Of a DNA stretch of 64,000 nucleotides, positions 16,763-25,462 are shown piece after piece (position 1 is the stretch's first letter; every line of letters starts with the position of its first letter). The position numbers and the translations under genes are program-made. A model generated the notes under the pieces. That model was not told the DNA's origin. It ran no database searches and was given only the letters and a program-made list of their open reading frames with translations. The DNA is from Phil1 sp040767925 (GTDB lineage: Bacteria > Bacillota > Clostridia > Christensenellales > CAG-138): positions 62,001-126,000 of the forward strand of contig JAXGNN010000003.1 in the NCBI GenBank assembly GCA_040767925.1. Direction: 5' to 3'.

Positions 16763-18526
16763 ATGGAAATCGACGAAATCAGGAAAAAACTGAAGAAAGC
16801 GTTTCCGGACGCTTCGATCGACGCGGAAATCGACGGCCGCAGCATCGTCACGCTGCGGGGAGAATGCGAAAGCTGGCGGGAGCTCGTGGCGATCGGCCAC
16901 AAGGCCGCGAAGCTGCAGGGCGTAAAAAACGTCGTCAACGAGATGAGCACAAGGGGCGTAACGGTCCCGGGAAAGGATTACGCGTCCCTTCGCGCGAAGG
17001 GCGAAGCGATCGGCGTCATCCACGAAACCGATGTGCTGATCGTCGGCGCGGGCGTCTCGGGCTGCGGCGTCGCGCGGGAGCTTTCCAAGTATCAGTTGAA
17101 CATTACCGTCGTCGAAGCGGAGGACGACGTCGCCATGGGCGCCACAAAGGCGAACAACGGCAACATCCACCCCGGGCACGCCGTCAAGCCGGGCACGCTC
17201 AAGGCAAAGCTCAATGTGGAAGGCAACCGCATGTACGACGAGTGGGCGAAGGAGCTCGGTTTCGAGCTGCAGCGTTGCGGCGCGATGGGCTTTGTGACCG
17301 AAAGGTTCCTCGTTCCCGCGCTGAAGTATGCGTATCGGCAGGCGCTGAAAAACGGCGTGCCGGGCGCGGAGCTGGTCGACGGGAAGCGCGCGTGCGAGCT
17401 GGAGCCGGGACTTGTGAAAAACGGCCTCGGGCCGAAGGTGAAAGCCGCGCTGTGGCTGCCGACGATGGGCCTCGTGGAGCCGTATAAGGTCGCTCTGACA
17501 CTCGCGGAGAACGCGGCGCAGAACGGGGCGAAGTTCCTCTTCGACGCGACCGTCGCCGGAATCCTCGTCAAAAACGGCGCGGTCGAGGGGGCCGTGACCG
17601 ATAAAGGCATCGTCAAAGCGAAGTACGTCGTCAACTGCGCGGGCGTCTACGCGGACGAGATCTCCGCCATGGCGGGGGACAAGAGCTACACCATCCACGC
17701 GCGAAAGGGCATCATCGCGATCCTCGACAAAGCGGTCGAGCCGGAATATGAAAGCCTGTGCGAACGCATCACCCTCGCCGAGGTCAGGCGCGCGATCGAA
17801 CACGCGGAGACCAAGGGCGGGGGCATGTGCCGCACGCCCGAGGGGAATGTGCTCATGGGCCCCTCCGCCGGGGAAATCCCCGACAAGGAGGACCTTTCGG
17901 CAACCATGGAGGAACTCGACTACGCCATGGGCAGGGGGGACGGGAGCGTATCCCGCGCGAACATCATCCGCTTCTTCGCGGGCAACCGCCCGGCGGACTA
18001 TAAAGAGGATTTTATCATCGAAATGTCCCCCGTGACGGACGGATTTATCAACGTCGGCGCGATACAGTCCCCGGGGCTTGCCGCGGCGCCCGCCATCGCG
18101 CGCATGGTCGAGGACATTCTCGCGGAGCACGCGGCGGAAAAGGGGAATCCCCTGCTGGAAAAGTCAGATTGGCAGCCTAAGAGGAAGCGCGAGGTGGAAT
18201 TCCGGCACATGAGCCGCGATCAGCAGGATGAGCTGATCCGGCAAAACCCGGCCTACGGCAGGATCGTCTGCCGCTGCGAGAGCATCACGGAAGGGGAAAT
18301 CCTCGACGCGCTGCGCTCCCCGCTGCGGCCGCGCTCCCTCGACGCCGTCAAGCGGCGCACGCGCGCCGGGATGGGCCGCTGCCAGGGCGGGTTCTGCCAG
18401 CCGCGCGTAATCGAAATCATGGCGCGGGAACGCAACGTGGAGTGGACGGACATCACGCTCAAGGGCGAAGGGTCCGAGCTGCTTTTATGGAAAAACCGCG
18501 CGGGGGAAGGGGAGGAGGAAACATGA
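16763..18526 (+). CDS. GlpA-like FAD oxidoreductase with BON-like N-terminus and BFD iron-sulfur domain
   Basis: A 587-residue flavoenzyme of the glycerol-3-phosphate dehydrogenase type. Residues 1-60 resemble a BON domain (IDAEIDGRSIVTLRGECESW, then GVKNVVNEM). The FAD-binding DAO domain starts at about 92 (VLIVGAGVSGCGVARELSKY) and runs to about 450. The C-terminus has a BFD-like [2Fe-2S] domain: CRC near 508, then GRCQGGFC near 545. GAGGGA precedes the ATG. The ORF is open upstream, but that part lies in the regulator gene. Its stop overlaps the next start (ATGA). With the GlpB-like and DUF1667 genes it forms a GlpABC-type set that may oxidise a phosphorylated polyol. Confidence 0.88.
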   Translation: MEIDEIRKKLKKAFPDASIDAEIDGRSIVTLRGECESWRELVAIGHKAAKLQGVKNVVNEMSTRGVTVPGKDYASLRAKGEAIGVIHETDVLIVGAGVSGCGVARELSKYQLNITVVEAEDDVAMGATKANNGNIHPGHAVKPGTLKAKLNVEGNRMYDEWAKELGFELQRCGAMGFVTERFLVPALKYAYRQALKNGVPGAELVDGKRACELEPGLVKNGLGPKVKAALWLPTMGLVEPYKVALTLAENAAQNGAKFLFDATVAGILVKNGAVEGAVTDKGIVKAKYVVNCAGVYADEISAMAGDKSYTIHARKGIIAILDKAVEPEYESLCERITLAEVRRAIEHAETKGGGMCRTPEGNVLMGPSAGEIPDKEDLSATMEELDYAMGRGDGSVSRANIIRFFAGNRPADYKEDFIIEMSPVTDGFINVGAIQSPGLAAAPAIARMVEDILAEHAAEKGNPLLEKSDWQPKRKREVEFRHMSRDQQDELIRQNPAYGRIVCRCESITEGEILDALRSPLRPRSLDAVKRRTRAGMGRCQGGFCQPRVIEIMARERNVEWTDITLKGEGSELLLWKNRAGEGEEET

Positions 18527-19776
18527 AACGCGTTGCCTGCGACATCGCCGTCATCGGCGGAGGGCCCGCGGGGCTCGCGGCGGCCATCCGCGCGCGTGAG
18601 CTCGGCGCAAAGCGCGTGACGCTGCTCGAGCGGGACGCAGAGCTCGGCGGAATCCTCCAGCAATGCATCCACGACGGGTTCGGCCTGAGCTGCTTCCGCA
18701 AGCGCATGAGCGGCAACCAGTACGCCGAAGCGTTCATCGGGAAGCTCGAAGGGATGGACATCGAAATAAAGCGCGGCACCATGGCGCTCGAACTGACGGC
18801 TGAGCGCAGGATTTACGCCTGCAACAGGGCGGACGGCATGCTCGAAATCGAGGCGGGCGCCGTCATCCTCGCGATGGGCTGCCGCGAGCGTACGGCAAGC
18901 CAGGTGCTCATCTGCGGGGACCGCCCCGCGGGCGTTATGACAGCGGGCGCGGTGCAGCGCTACATCAACATGGAAGGCTATCTTCCCGGAAAAAAGGCCG
19001 TGATACTCGGTTCGGGAGACATCGGCCTCATCATGGCGCGCAGGATGACCCTCGAGGGCATCGAGGTCAAGGCGGTATATGAGGTCATGCCGAATCCCGG
19101 CGGCCTTACGCGCAACATCGTGCAATGTCTGGACGAGTATGGGATACCGCTTCATCTCTCGACGACCGTCACCGAGGTGCACGGCGCACGTCGTGTGGAA
19201 GCGGTGACGGTTGCCAGGGTGGATGCAGCCATGCGGCCCATCCCCGGCACGGAGGAAAGGATGGAATGCGACCTCCTCGTGCTCGCGGTGGGGCTGATTC
19301 CGGAAAACGAATTGAGCCGCGCGGCCGGCATCGAGATCGACCCGCGCACGAAGGGCCCCGTCGTCGACGACGCGTTCATGACGAGCGTCCCCGGCATCTT
19401 CGCGTGCGGGAACGTCGCCGTGGTGTTCGATCTTGTCGATTATGTGTCGGAGAGCGGGGAAATCGCGGCGCGCGGCGCGATGGAGTTCCTTTCTGGCAAA
19501 AGGGGCTCTGCGGAACGCTGCATCCCCGTGGAGGTCAAAGGGAACGTGAACTTCGCGGTGCCGCAGCGGTTGCGGAAGGGCATTGCGGGCGCGACGTTCT
19601 TTATGCGCGTGAAGAGGCCGGCAGCGGCCGCAAGGCTCTTCTGTGAGGGCAACGAAGGCCTCCTTTTGGAAAAGCGCCTGAAGCACATCGCGCCGCCGGA
19701 GATGATCTCCTTCAGGGTGGACCGCGTCGGGGAATCGCCGTTGACGATCCGTGTCGCGGACGAGGCGAACGTATGA
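18523..19776 (+). CDS. GlpB-like NAD(P)/FAD-dependent oxidoreductase
   Basis: A 417-residue flavoprotein. The FAD loop is IAVIGGGPAGLAAAIRARELG (residues 8-28), followed by ERDAELGGILQQCIHDGFG, a signature of this Clostridia family. A second dinucleotide loop, KKAVILGSGDIGLIMARRM (about 160), and VPGIFACGNV (about 290) complete a pyridine nucleotide-disulfide reductase fold. GGAGGAG lies 5 bases before the ATG, which overlaps the GlpA-like stop by four bases. It probably forms a complex with its neighbours and passes electrons on. The acceptor is unknown. Confidence 0.9.
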   Translation: MKRVACDIAVIGGGPAGLAAAIRARELGAKRVTLLERDAELGGILQQCIHDGFGLSCFRKRMSGNQYAEAFIGKLEGMDIEIKRGTMALELTAERRIYACNRADGMLEIEAGAVILAMGCRERTASQVLICGDRPAGVMTAGAVQRYINMEGYLPGKKAVILGSGDIGLIMARRMTLEGIEVKAVYEVMPNPGGLTRNIVQCLDEYGIPLHLSTTVTEVHGARRVEAVTVARVDAAMRPIPGTEERMECDLLVLAVGLIPENELSRAAGIEIDPRTKGPVVDDAFMTSVPGIFACGNVAVVFDLVDYVSESGEIAARGAMEFLSGKRGSAERCIPVEVKGNVNFAVPQRLRKGIAGATFFMRVKRPAAAARLFCEGNEGLLLEKRLKHIAPPEMISFRVDRVGESPLTIRVADEANV

Positions 19777-20144
19777 GCGGAAAAGAGATCGTATGCACGG
19801 TGTGCCCCGCGAGCTGCAGGCTGACGGTGCGGGAAGAAAACGGAGCCATCGTGGTGGAGGGATACGGCTGCAGGCGCGGGCTTGAATACGGCGTGAACGA
19901 ATACGCGCACCCCATGCGCGTTTTGACGACGACCGTCGCCATACGCGGCGGCGCGCTGTCCAGGCTCCCCGTCATCAGCCGGGGCGAAATCCCCAAGGCG
20001 AAGCTTCGGGAGTGCCTCGCCACCCTGTATCGGGTGCGCGTAGACGCCCCCGTCAAATGCGACGATGTGATCCTCGAAAACATCTGCGGCACGGGCGCGG
20101 ACATCGTCGCGTCGCGCTCCATGAAAATGAAGGAGGAGATATGA
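19773..20144 (+). CDS. DUF1667 protein, small Cys-rich redox partner
   Basis: A 123-residue protein with CTVCPASC near the N-terminus and GYGCRRG at about 30, so four Cys residues that could hold an iron-sulfur cluster. DUF1667 proteins regularly follow GlpA/GlpB-like genes in Clostridia and Thermotogae and are thought to replace GlpC as the small electron carrier subunit. Its ATG overlaps the previous stop by four bases, and its stop overlaps the next start, showing tight coupling. Confidence 0.88.
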   Translation: MSGKEIVCTVCPASCRLTVREENGAIVVEGYGCRRGLEYGVNEYAHPMRVLTTTVAIRGGALSRLPVISRGEIPKAKLRECLATLYRVRVDAPVKCDDVILENICGTGADIVASRSMKMKEEI

Positions 20145-21580
20145 TGGATACACGGGAGTTAATCCGCGGCCTTTCGGCCATCGTGGGCGGGGAAAACGTG
20201 CTTTCGGACGAAAAAACGCTCGTCGAGAGCGCGAAGGACTACATCGGCTTTCGCATCTACGAGCGCGCGGACGGAAAATACTTCGCGCCGCGGGCATCCT
20301 GCGTGGTGCGGCCGCGCGATGTCGAGGAAGCGTCGCAAATCCTGCGTTTTTTGAACGAAAACAGGGTCGACGTGACGCCGCGCACGGGCGGCTCGAGCGT
20401 GACGCAGAGCATAGAGCCCGTCGAGGGCGGCGTTATCCTCGACGGCAGCGCGATGAGCGGCATACTGGAAATGAGCGAAACGAACATGACGGTGACCGTC
20501 CGGTGCGGAACGCCGCTCGAACAGCTGGAAAACCACCTCAACGAGCGCGGCTATACGACGGGGCATTACCCACAGTCCCTGCCCATGGCGCAGGTGGGCG
20601 GCCTCCTCGCCACGCGCAGCACGGGCCAGTTCTCCACGCTTTACGGCGGCGTCGAGGATCTCGTGGTCGGCCTCGAGGCCGTGCTGCCGAGCGGCGAAAT
20701 CGTCCGCATCAAGAACGTGCCGCGCAGGAGCTGCGGGCCGGACCTCCGACAGCTTTTCATCGGCAGCGAGGGCGCGCTCGCCTTCATTACGGAGGCGACG
20801 CTCAAGCTCTTCAAGTATCGCCCGGACGAATGGTGGATGCGCGCCTACGGCGTCGCGGACATGCGAACGGGCCTCGCGATGGTGCGCGAGATCATGGCGG
20901 ACGGATACAGGCCCGCCGTCGTCCGCCTGCACGACGCGGCCGAGGTCATGATGGTGCTGGGGCTCCATTCGATCGTCCCCGCGGGGCAGGCGCTTTTGAT
21001 GTTCCTGTGCGAGGGGCCGCGCGCGATCGCCGAGGCCACGGGGCGCGCGATCGCGGAATGCGCCAAAAGATACGGCGCCGCGGACCTCGGGGAGAATCCC
21101 GTGCAGTCGTGGCTGCAAACCCGCAACGACGTCTGCCACACGCTCGACAAGGGCGTCTATTACGACATGGGCGCGATCGCCGACACCTGCGAAATCTCCG
21201 CCAACTGGGATGAAATCGGCAACATCTATGACGCCGTCACGGAGCGCCTCTCCACAGACGTCGAGGAGATGGCCTATGCGGGCGGCCACGCCTCCCATTT
21301 CTATATGCAGGGCACGAACATCTACTTTACCTTCGCCTTCATGGAGGAGAAGGGCGCGGAGGCCGCCAAGGACGATTATATGCGCGTCGTTCGCATCATC
21401 CTTGAGGAAACGCTCAGGCGCGGCGGCAGCGTCGCCCACCACCACGGCAGCGGGCGCTACAGGACGCGCTTCATGCCCGAAGAGCACGGCAGCAGCTATC
21501 CGCTGCTGTATAAAATCAAGGAGGCGTTCGACCCCAATGGCATCATGAACAAAGGGGTATTGCTGGTGGAGAAGGAATGA
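20141..21580 (+). CDS. GlcD-type FAD-binding 2-hydroxyacid dehydrogenase
   Basis: A 479-residue flavoenzyme of the glycolate oxidase / D-lactate dehydrogenase family. The FAD_binding_4 (PCMH) domain covers about 45-225 (VVRPRDVEEASQILRF, PRTGGSSVT, GGLLATRSTGQFSTLYGG). The FAD-oxidase C domain follows, with HHHGSGRYRTRFMPEE near 430. GGAGG lies 4 bases before the ATG at 20141 and 7 before the in-frame ATG at 20144; either could be used. In acetogens such enzymes work with EtfAB; here a fused ETF follows with a four-base overlap, which supports the same kind of complex. The hydroxyacid is unknown. Confidence 0.9.
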   Translation: MMDTRELIRGLSAIVGGENVLSDEKTLVESAKDYIGFRIYERADGKYFAPRASCVVRPRDVEEASQILRFLNENRVDVTPRTGGSSVTQSIEPVEGGVILDGSAMSGILEMSETNMTVTVRCGTPLEQLENHLNERGYTTGHYPQSLPMAQVGGLLATRSTGQFSTLYGGVEDLVVGLEAVLPSGEIVRIKNVPRRSCGPDLRQLFIGSEGALAFITEATLKLFKYRPDEWWMRAYGVADMRTGLAMVREIMADGYRPAVVRLHDAAEVMMVLGLHSIVPAGQALLMFLCEGPRAIAEATGRAIAECAKRYGAADLGENPVQSWLQTRNDVCHTLDKGVYYDMGAIADTCEISANWDEIGNIYDAVTERLSTDVEEMAYAGGHASHFYMQGTNIYFTFAFMEEKGAEAAKDDYMRVVRIILEETLRRGGSVAHHHGSGRYRTRFMPEEHGSSYPLLYKIKEAFDPNGIMNKGVLLVEKE

Positions 21581-23151
21581 ACATACTGGTCTTTTTCAAG
21601 ACCGTGCCCGTGTGGGAGCGCGTGCTCGAGGAGGATTGGCAAAGCTTTTCCCCCGGGCGCGACCTTTCCTACGCCGGGACGCAGCTGAACTGCTTCGACG
21701 AATCCGCGCTGGAGATCGGACTTCGCCTGAAGGACGAACTTATGCAGCAGGGGCGGGACGTTTTCTGCTGCGCCGCGACGGCGGGCGCTCTGCATCCCGT
21801 ATTCGCCCAAACGCTGTTTGCCGCGGGCTATGACGACGTGGCGTCCATCGGGAAGGAACAACCCGAGTTTTCCCCTGAAGCGACGGCGGAAATTCTCGCC
21901 GGGTTCGCGGCGAAAGGCGCATACGATCTGATCCTTACGGGCAGCACAGCGGGCATGGCGGACACGGGGACCGTGCCTTTTTTCATGGCGCACGCGCTTT
22001 CCCTGCCCGTTCTCCCGGGCGCGCAGGAAGTCCATATTTCGGCCGGCGGCGTCGAGGCGCTTTCCCGCGAGGCGGACGGCCTGTGGAAGCGGCGCGCGCG
22101 GACCCCTCTCGTCATCACCGTAGGCAACAGCCCCGCCGTGCTGCGCGCAGTGACGCTGCGCGCGCGGCTTGCGGCCAAAGGCAGGGGGGCGCGGGCGGTT
22201 ACGCCGCAAAAAAAGAGCGAACGCAGCGGGGGAGAAATCATATTCAGCCGGTTGGATGAAAGCCGGGTTTGTTCCTTCATCGATTGGGACTCCATCGACC
22301 GGCTCGCGGGATCCCTCCTGAAAACGGAGCTCGCGCGCGGCGCTTTTTATAGAAGTAGCCCGAATAAAGAATCGTACCGCCCGGAGAACGCCGTCGTTTA
22401 TGAGATCGGCGCAGTTAAGCTGCGCGACGCGGATGCGGCCGCTAATGCCATTCTCTCCGACTGGCGCAAAAGAAAACCGGATTACGCGCTGCTGCCCGAC
22501 ACCGATTGGGGGCGGCTCATTGCGGCGAACCTCGCCGCGGGAACAGGCGCTTTCCTTATGGCGGGCGCTTCTTTTTCGAACGGCGGCGAACTGCTTATGC
22601 GGCGCGCGTGCGCGTCGAACGTCGTGATGCGGATGCGGCCGCGCCTTCCCGCCGTGCTGACGATGGCAAAGCTGCCCGAAGCAAGCGCGCGTATTGCGCG
22701 TATATCGATCGCGCCGGAAAAAACGGCCTTCCCTTCGTGGCTGATGGGAGAGGAAAGAATCGCCCCTTCCGAGGAGAACGGCTTGAAAAATCCAAGGCTT
22801 GTGTTCGCCTGCGGCGCGGGCATGGGCAGCCGGGAAAACTGCGAGGCGGCGCGCAGGCTCGCCCAAAAGCTCGGCGCGGGCTTCGGGCTCACGCGCATGG
22901 CGGCGCTTTCCGGCTGGGGGGAGCCGGGGGAGATCATCGGCCAGTCGGGCGCCGCGATATCGCCTGAAATCTGCCTCGCGTTCGGCGCGTCCGGCGCGGG
23001 GGCGTTTATGGTCGGCATAGAGGGCGCGGCGCGGATCGTCGCCGTCAATCACGACAGAAGCGCGCTGATCTTCAGAAGAGCGGATGCGGGCGTCGTCGCC
23101 GACGCGCCTGTGCTCGTAATCGCGCTTCTCAAGGCGCTCGAACGGGCCTGA
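21577..23151 (+). CDS. Single-chain electron transfer flavoprotein (EtfB-EtfA fusion)
   Basis: A 524-residue protein joining both ETF subunits. Residues 1-205 match EtfB: MNILVFFKTVPVW at the start, and ADTGTVPFFMAHALSLP (128-144) in the place of the nucleotide-binding loop. Residues about 240-524 match EtfA, ending with the FAD domain: CGAGMGSRENCEAA, EIIGQSGAAISPEICLAFGA and GAARIVAVNHDRSALIF. A charged linker of about 30 residues joins them, with no frameshift or internal stop. Its start overlaps the GlcD-type gene (ATGA), so it should be the dedicated electron acceptor of that dehydrogenase. ETF subunits are normally two genes. Confidence 0.9.
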   Translation: MNILVFFKTVPVWERVLEEDWQSFSPGRDLSYAGTQLNCFDESALEIGLRLKDELMQQGRDVFCCAATAGALHPVFAQTLFAAGYDDVASIGKEQPEFSPEATAEILAGFAAKGAYDLILTGSTAGMADTGTVPFFMAHALSLPVLPGAQEVHISAGGVEALSREADGLWKRRARTPLVITVGNSPAVLRAVTLRARLAAKGRGARAVTPQKKSERSGGEIIFSRLDESRVCSFIDWDSIDRLAGSLLKTELARGAFYRSSPNKESYRPENAVVYEIGAVKLRDADAAANAILSDWRKRKPDYALLPDTDWGRLIAANLAAGTGAFLMAGASFSNGGELLMRRACASNVVMRMRPRLPAVLTMAKLPEASARIARISIAPEKTAFPSWLMGEERIAPSEENGLKNPRLVFACGAGMGSRENCEAARRLAQKLGAGFGLTRMAALSGWGEPGEIIGQSGAAISPEICLAFGASGAGAFMVGIEGAARIVAVNHDRSALIFRRADAGVVADAPVLVIALLKALERA

Positions 23152-23223
23152 TCGGACGCGAGGAGACTCCGTGGAAAAAGAGAAAGCATAACGCCCGGCA
23201 TCCCTTGAACGGCGTAAATGGAA

Positions 23224-23262
23224 GCCGCGGTAGGGGAATCCCCGCGGCATGCTGTGTTTTTT
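23224..23262 (+). terminator. Terminator after the redox operon
   Basis: GCCGC/GCGGC and GGGG/CCCC stems are stacked around AAT and followed, nine bases later, by TTTTTT. It lies between convergent genes. Confidence 0.55.
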
Positions 23263-23279
23263 GTGGACTAAAACAGGAG

Positions 23280-24644
23280 TTACCCCATGAACTTCCTGAC
23301 GGTTTCGAGCGCCCTTTCCGTATACGGGCGGTAGCGCAGGGGAAGATCGATCCAGTTGTACTTCTTCACGATGCTCCTTTCATGCGTGAAGGCATCGAAA
23401 CTGCGCTTTCCGTGGTAGCTTCCCATGCCGGAATTTCCCACGCCGCCGAAGCCCATCCGCGGGTTGGCGAGATGGATGATCGTGTCGTTGACGCAGCCCC
23501 CGCCGAACGAACAGGAACCGAGCACGCGCCGTTCCGTTTCCCTGTCTTGTGTAAAAAGATAGAGCGCGAGCGGTTTCGGGCGCTCACGGATAAAGCCGAT
23601 GCATTCCTCGAGGCTTCGGTAAGTTAGCAGCGGCAGGATCGGCCCGAAAATCTCCTCCCGCATGACGGGCGATTCGGGCGTGACGCCCGTGAGGACGGTC
23701 GGCTCGATCAGGCGCGAAGCCGCGTCGTATCCGCCGCCGATGGCGGCGCGCTCGCCTTCCATGAGGCTGACGAGGCGCTTAAAATGCTTGTCGTTGACGA
23801 TGCGCGGAAAATCGTCCATGCGTCCGTCGGGGAAAAAACTGCGCAGCGTCTGCGCAAACGCCGCGATGAACGCTTCCTTCACAGATTCGTGGATCAAGAG
23901 ATAATCCGGCGCGACGCAGGTCTGCCCCGCGTTGATCGTTTTGCCAAAAGCGATCCTGCGCGCGGCGAGAGGAATGTTCGCCGTTTCATCCACGATGACC
24001 GGGCTTTTGCCGCCGAGTTCCAGGGTGACGGGGGTGAGGTGCTCTGCGGCGGCGGCCATGACCTGTTTGCCGACCTCCACGCTGCCCGTGAAGAAGATAT
24101 AGTCGAAAGTTTCCTCCAGCAGCGCCCGGTTCTCCTCGCGCCCGCCCTCCACGACGGCGACATACTCGGGCGGGAAGATCTCGCCGAGTATTTTTGCCAC
24201 CGCGCAGCTGGTTTCGGGCGCATAAGCGGAGGGCTTCACGACGGCGCAGTTGCCGGCCGATATGGCGCCGACGAGGGGCACGAGGCAAAGCTGTAGCGGG
24301 TAGTTCCAGGGGGCCATGATCAGCGCCACGCCGTAGGGCTCCGGCGACAGGAAGCTCTTCGCGTGGAACTGGGCGAGCGGCGTTCCGACTCGTTTATCCC
24401 TGATCCAGCGGGGAAGATGCCTCAAATGATAAGTCAGCTCGTCCAGCGCGACGCCGGTCTCGGTGATGAAAACCTCGAAGGCGGGTTTGTTCAGATCGCT
24501 TTTCAGCGCCGCGTTGATGAGATCGCCGTTCTCATGGATCGCCCGCTGAAGCTTTTTCAAAGCGTCCGTCCGAAAGGAAAGCGAGCGCGTCGCGCCGCTC
24601 CGGTAAAACGCGCGCTGCCGCGCGACAAGTTCGCTGATTTCCAT
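23280..24644 (-). CDS. Aldehyde dehydrogenase, class 3 type
   Basis: A 454-residue NAD(P)-dependent aldehyde dehydrogenase. The catalytic Cys is in NAGQTCVAPDY (about 240), the general base Glu in TLELGGKSPV (about 206), and the fold markers IMAPWNYPLQL (about 110) and FTGSVEVGK are present. The short length and C-terminal hydrophobic region fit class 3 / fatty aldehyde dehydrogenases (YwdH/AlkH type). It is convergent with the redox operon, so its link to that pathway is only positional. A near-consensus promoter precedes it. Confidence 0.93.
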   Translation of the reverse strand: MEISELVARQRAFYRSGATRSLSFRTDALKKLQRAIHENGDLINAALKSDLNKPAFEVFITETGVALDELTYHLRHLPRWIRDKRVGTPLAQFHAKSFLSPEPYGVALIMAPWNYPLQLCLVPLVGAISAGNCAVVKPSAYAPETSCAVAKILGEIFPPEYVAVVEGGREENRALLEETFDYIFFTGSVEVGKQVMAAAAEHLTPVTLELGGKSPVIVDETANIPLAARRIAFGKTINAGQTCVAPDYLLIHESVKEAFIAAFAQTLRSFFPDGRMDDFPRIVNDKHFKRLVSLMEGERAAIGGGYDAASRLIEPTVLTGVTPESPVMREEIFGPILPLLTYRSLEECIGFIRERPKPLALYLFTQDRETERRVLGSCSFGGGCVNDTIIHLANPRMGFGGVGNSGMGSYHGKRSFDAFTHERSIVKKYNWIDLPLRYRPYTERALETVRKFMG

Positions 24645-24718
24645 GCTATGCCTCCTGAGCGGCGAGAATCAATCCTTACCCCCCGGCAGCCCTGCGCCGC
24701 ATAATCTCGTATGATTAC

Positions 24719-24746
24719 ACTATATGCGATATCCCTCCTCTGTCAA
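24719..24746 (-). promoter_or_regulatory. Promoter of the aldehyde dehydrogenase
   Basis: On the minus strand, TTGACA (24746-24741) and TATAGT (24724-24719) are spaced by 16 bases, about 75 bases upstream of the start codon. Confidence 0.7.
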
Positions 24747-24770
24747 GGCAAACCGCCATGAAGGGTGTAC

Positions 24771-25322
24771 TTACGGCTCGAAGCCCATATATGGATACAG
24801 CCCGGCGTCCGCGGATATGTCCGCGATGCGCCAATAACAGCCGTCGCGCATGAGATGAAGCGCCGCCGCGTACGTTCCGGCGGGGCCGGCGGAAGTCGCG
24901 GTGTTGAAGATCAAGTGGACGATTCGCGAATCCTCATCCGGGCATTCTGTTTGATCGATATAATAGCTCTCCACCCACGGGCTGGACATGCCCGTGACCC
25001 AGTTGGTTTCCTCAAGCTGGCGCGCGTATTCCGCCTTCAGCCGGGCGTCCATGGCGGCGTACTGCAGGGCGGCGTTCCTCCCTTGAAGGCCGTCCGCCCA
25101 CAACCGCGCCGCCTCCTTCGGGTCGCAGGCGCCGACGCGATATATGGCTTCCATTAAAAGCAGGCTCCGCACCTCATAATCGTTCGCCTGTTCAATCGCG
25201 GCGGGCATGCTAAGATACCTGTTGTTCAGGAAATACCCCGCGATGTTGACGAGCGCGAGGGCCGCCAGAAGCATCATTAGAATGGTGGATAAAGCCTTTG
25301 TTTCCCAAATCCGCATGTTCAT
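24771..25322 (-). CDS. Membrane-anchored protein of unknown function
   Basis: A 183-residue protein with one N-terminal membrane helix (residues 9-33, STILMMLLAALALVNIAGYF) and an outside domain of about 145 residues. The domain ends in HLMRDGCYWRIADISADAGL, which resembles the last strands of NTF2-like or DUF-type extracytoplasmic domains. GGAGGGG lies 7 bases before the ATG. It stands alone. I do not recognise the family. Confidence 0.7.
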   Translation of the reverse strand: MNMRIWETKALSTILMMLLAALALVNIAGYFLNNRYLSMPAAIEQANDYEVRSLLLMEAIYRVGACDPKEAARLWADGLQGRNAALQYAAMDARLKAEYARQLEETNWVTGMSSPWVESYYIDQTECPDEDSRIVHLIFNTATSAGPAGTYAAALHLMRDGCYWRIADISADAGLYPYMGFEP

Positions 25323-25404
25323 ATCCCGGCCCCTCCCGCGGCATTACAAATATATGAGCAAGCGGCCGGTTCATGTGGGGAAGGCGTTATGCCGCGATAA
25401 AAGG

Positions 25405-25434
25405 AACCCGCAGGTTTGGCGGCCCGCGGGTTTG
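25405..25434 (-). terminator. Terminator after the CDGSH gene
   Basis: Read on the minus strand, AACCCGC pairs with GCGGGTT and is followed by CCTTTT. It lies downstream of the CDGSH gene and upstream of the membrane protein gene. Confidence 0.5.
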
Positions 25435-25462
25435 CCCCGGTTCATATCAAAGAATCAACCCG

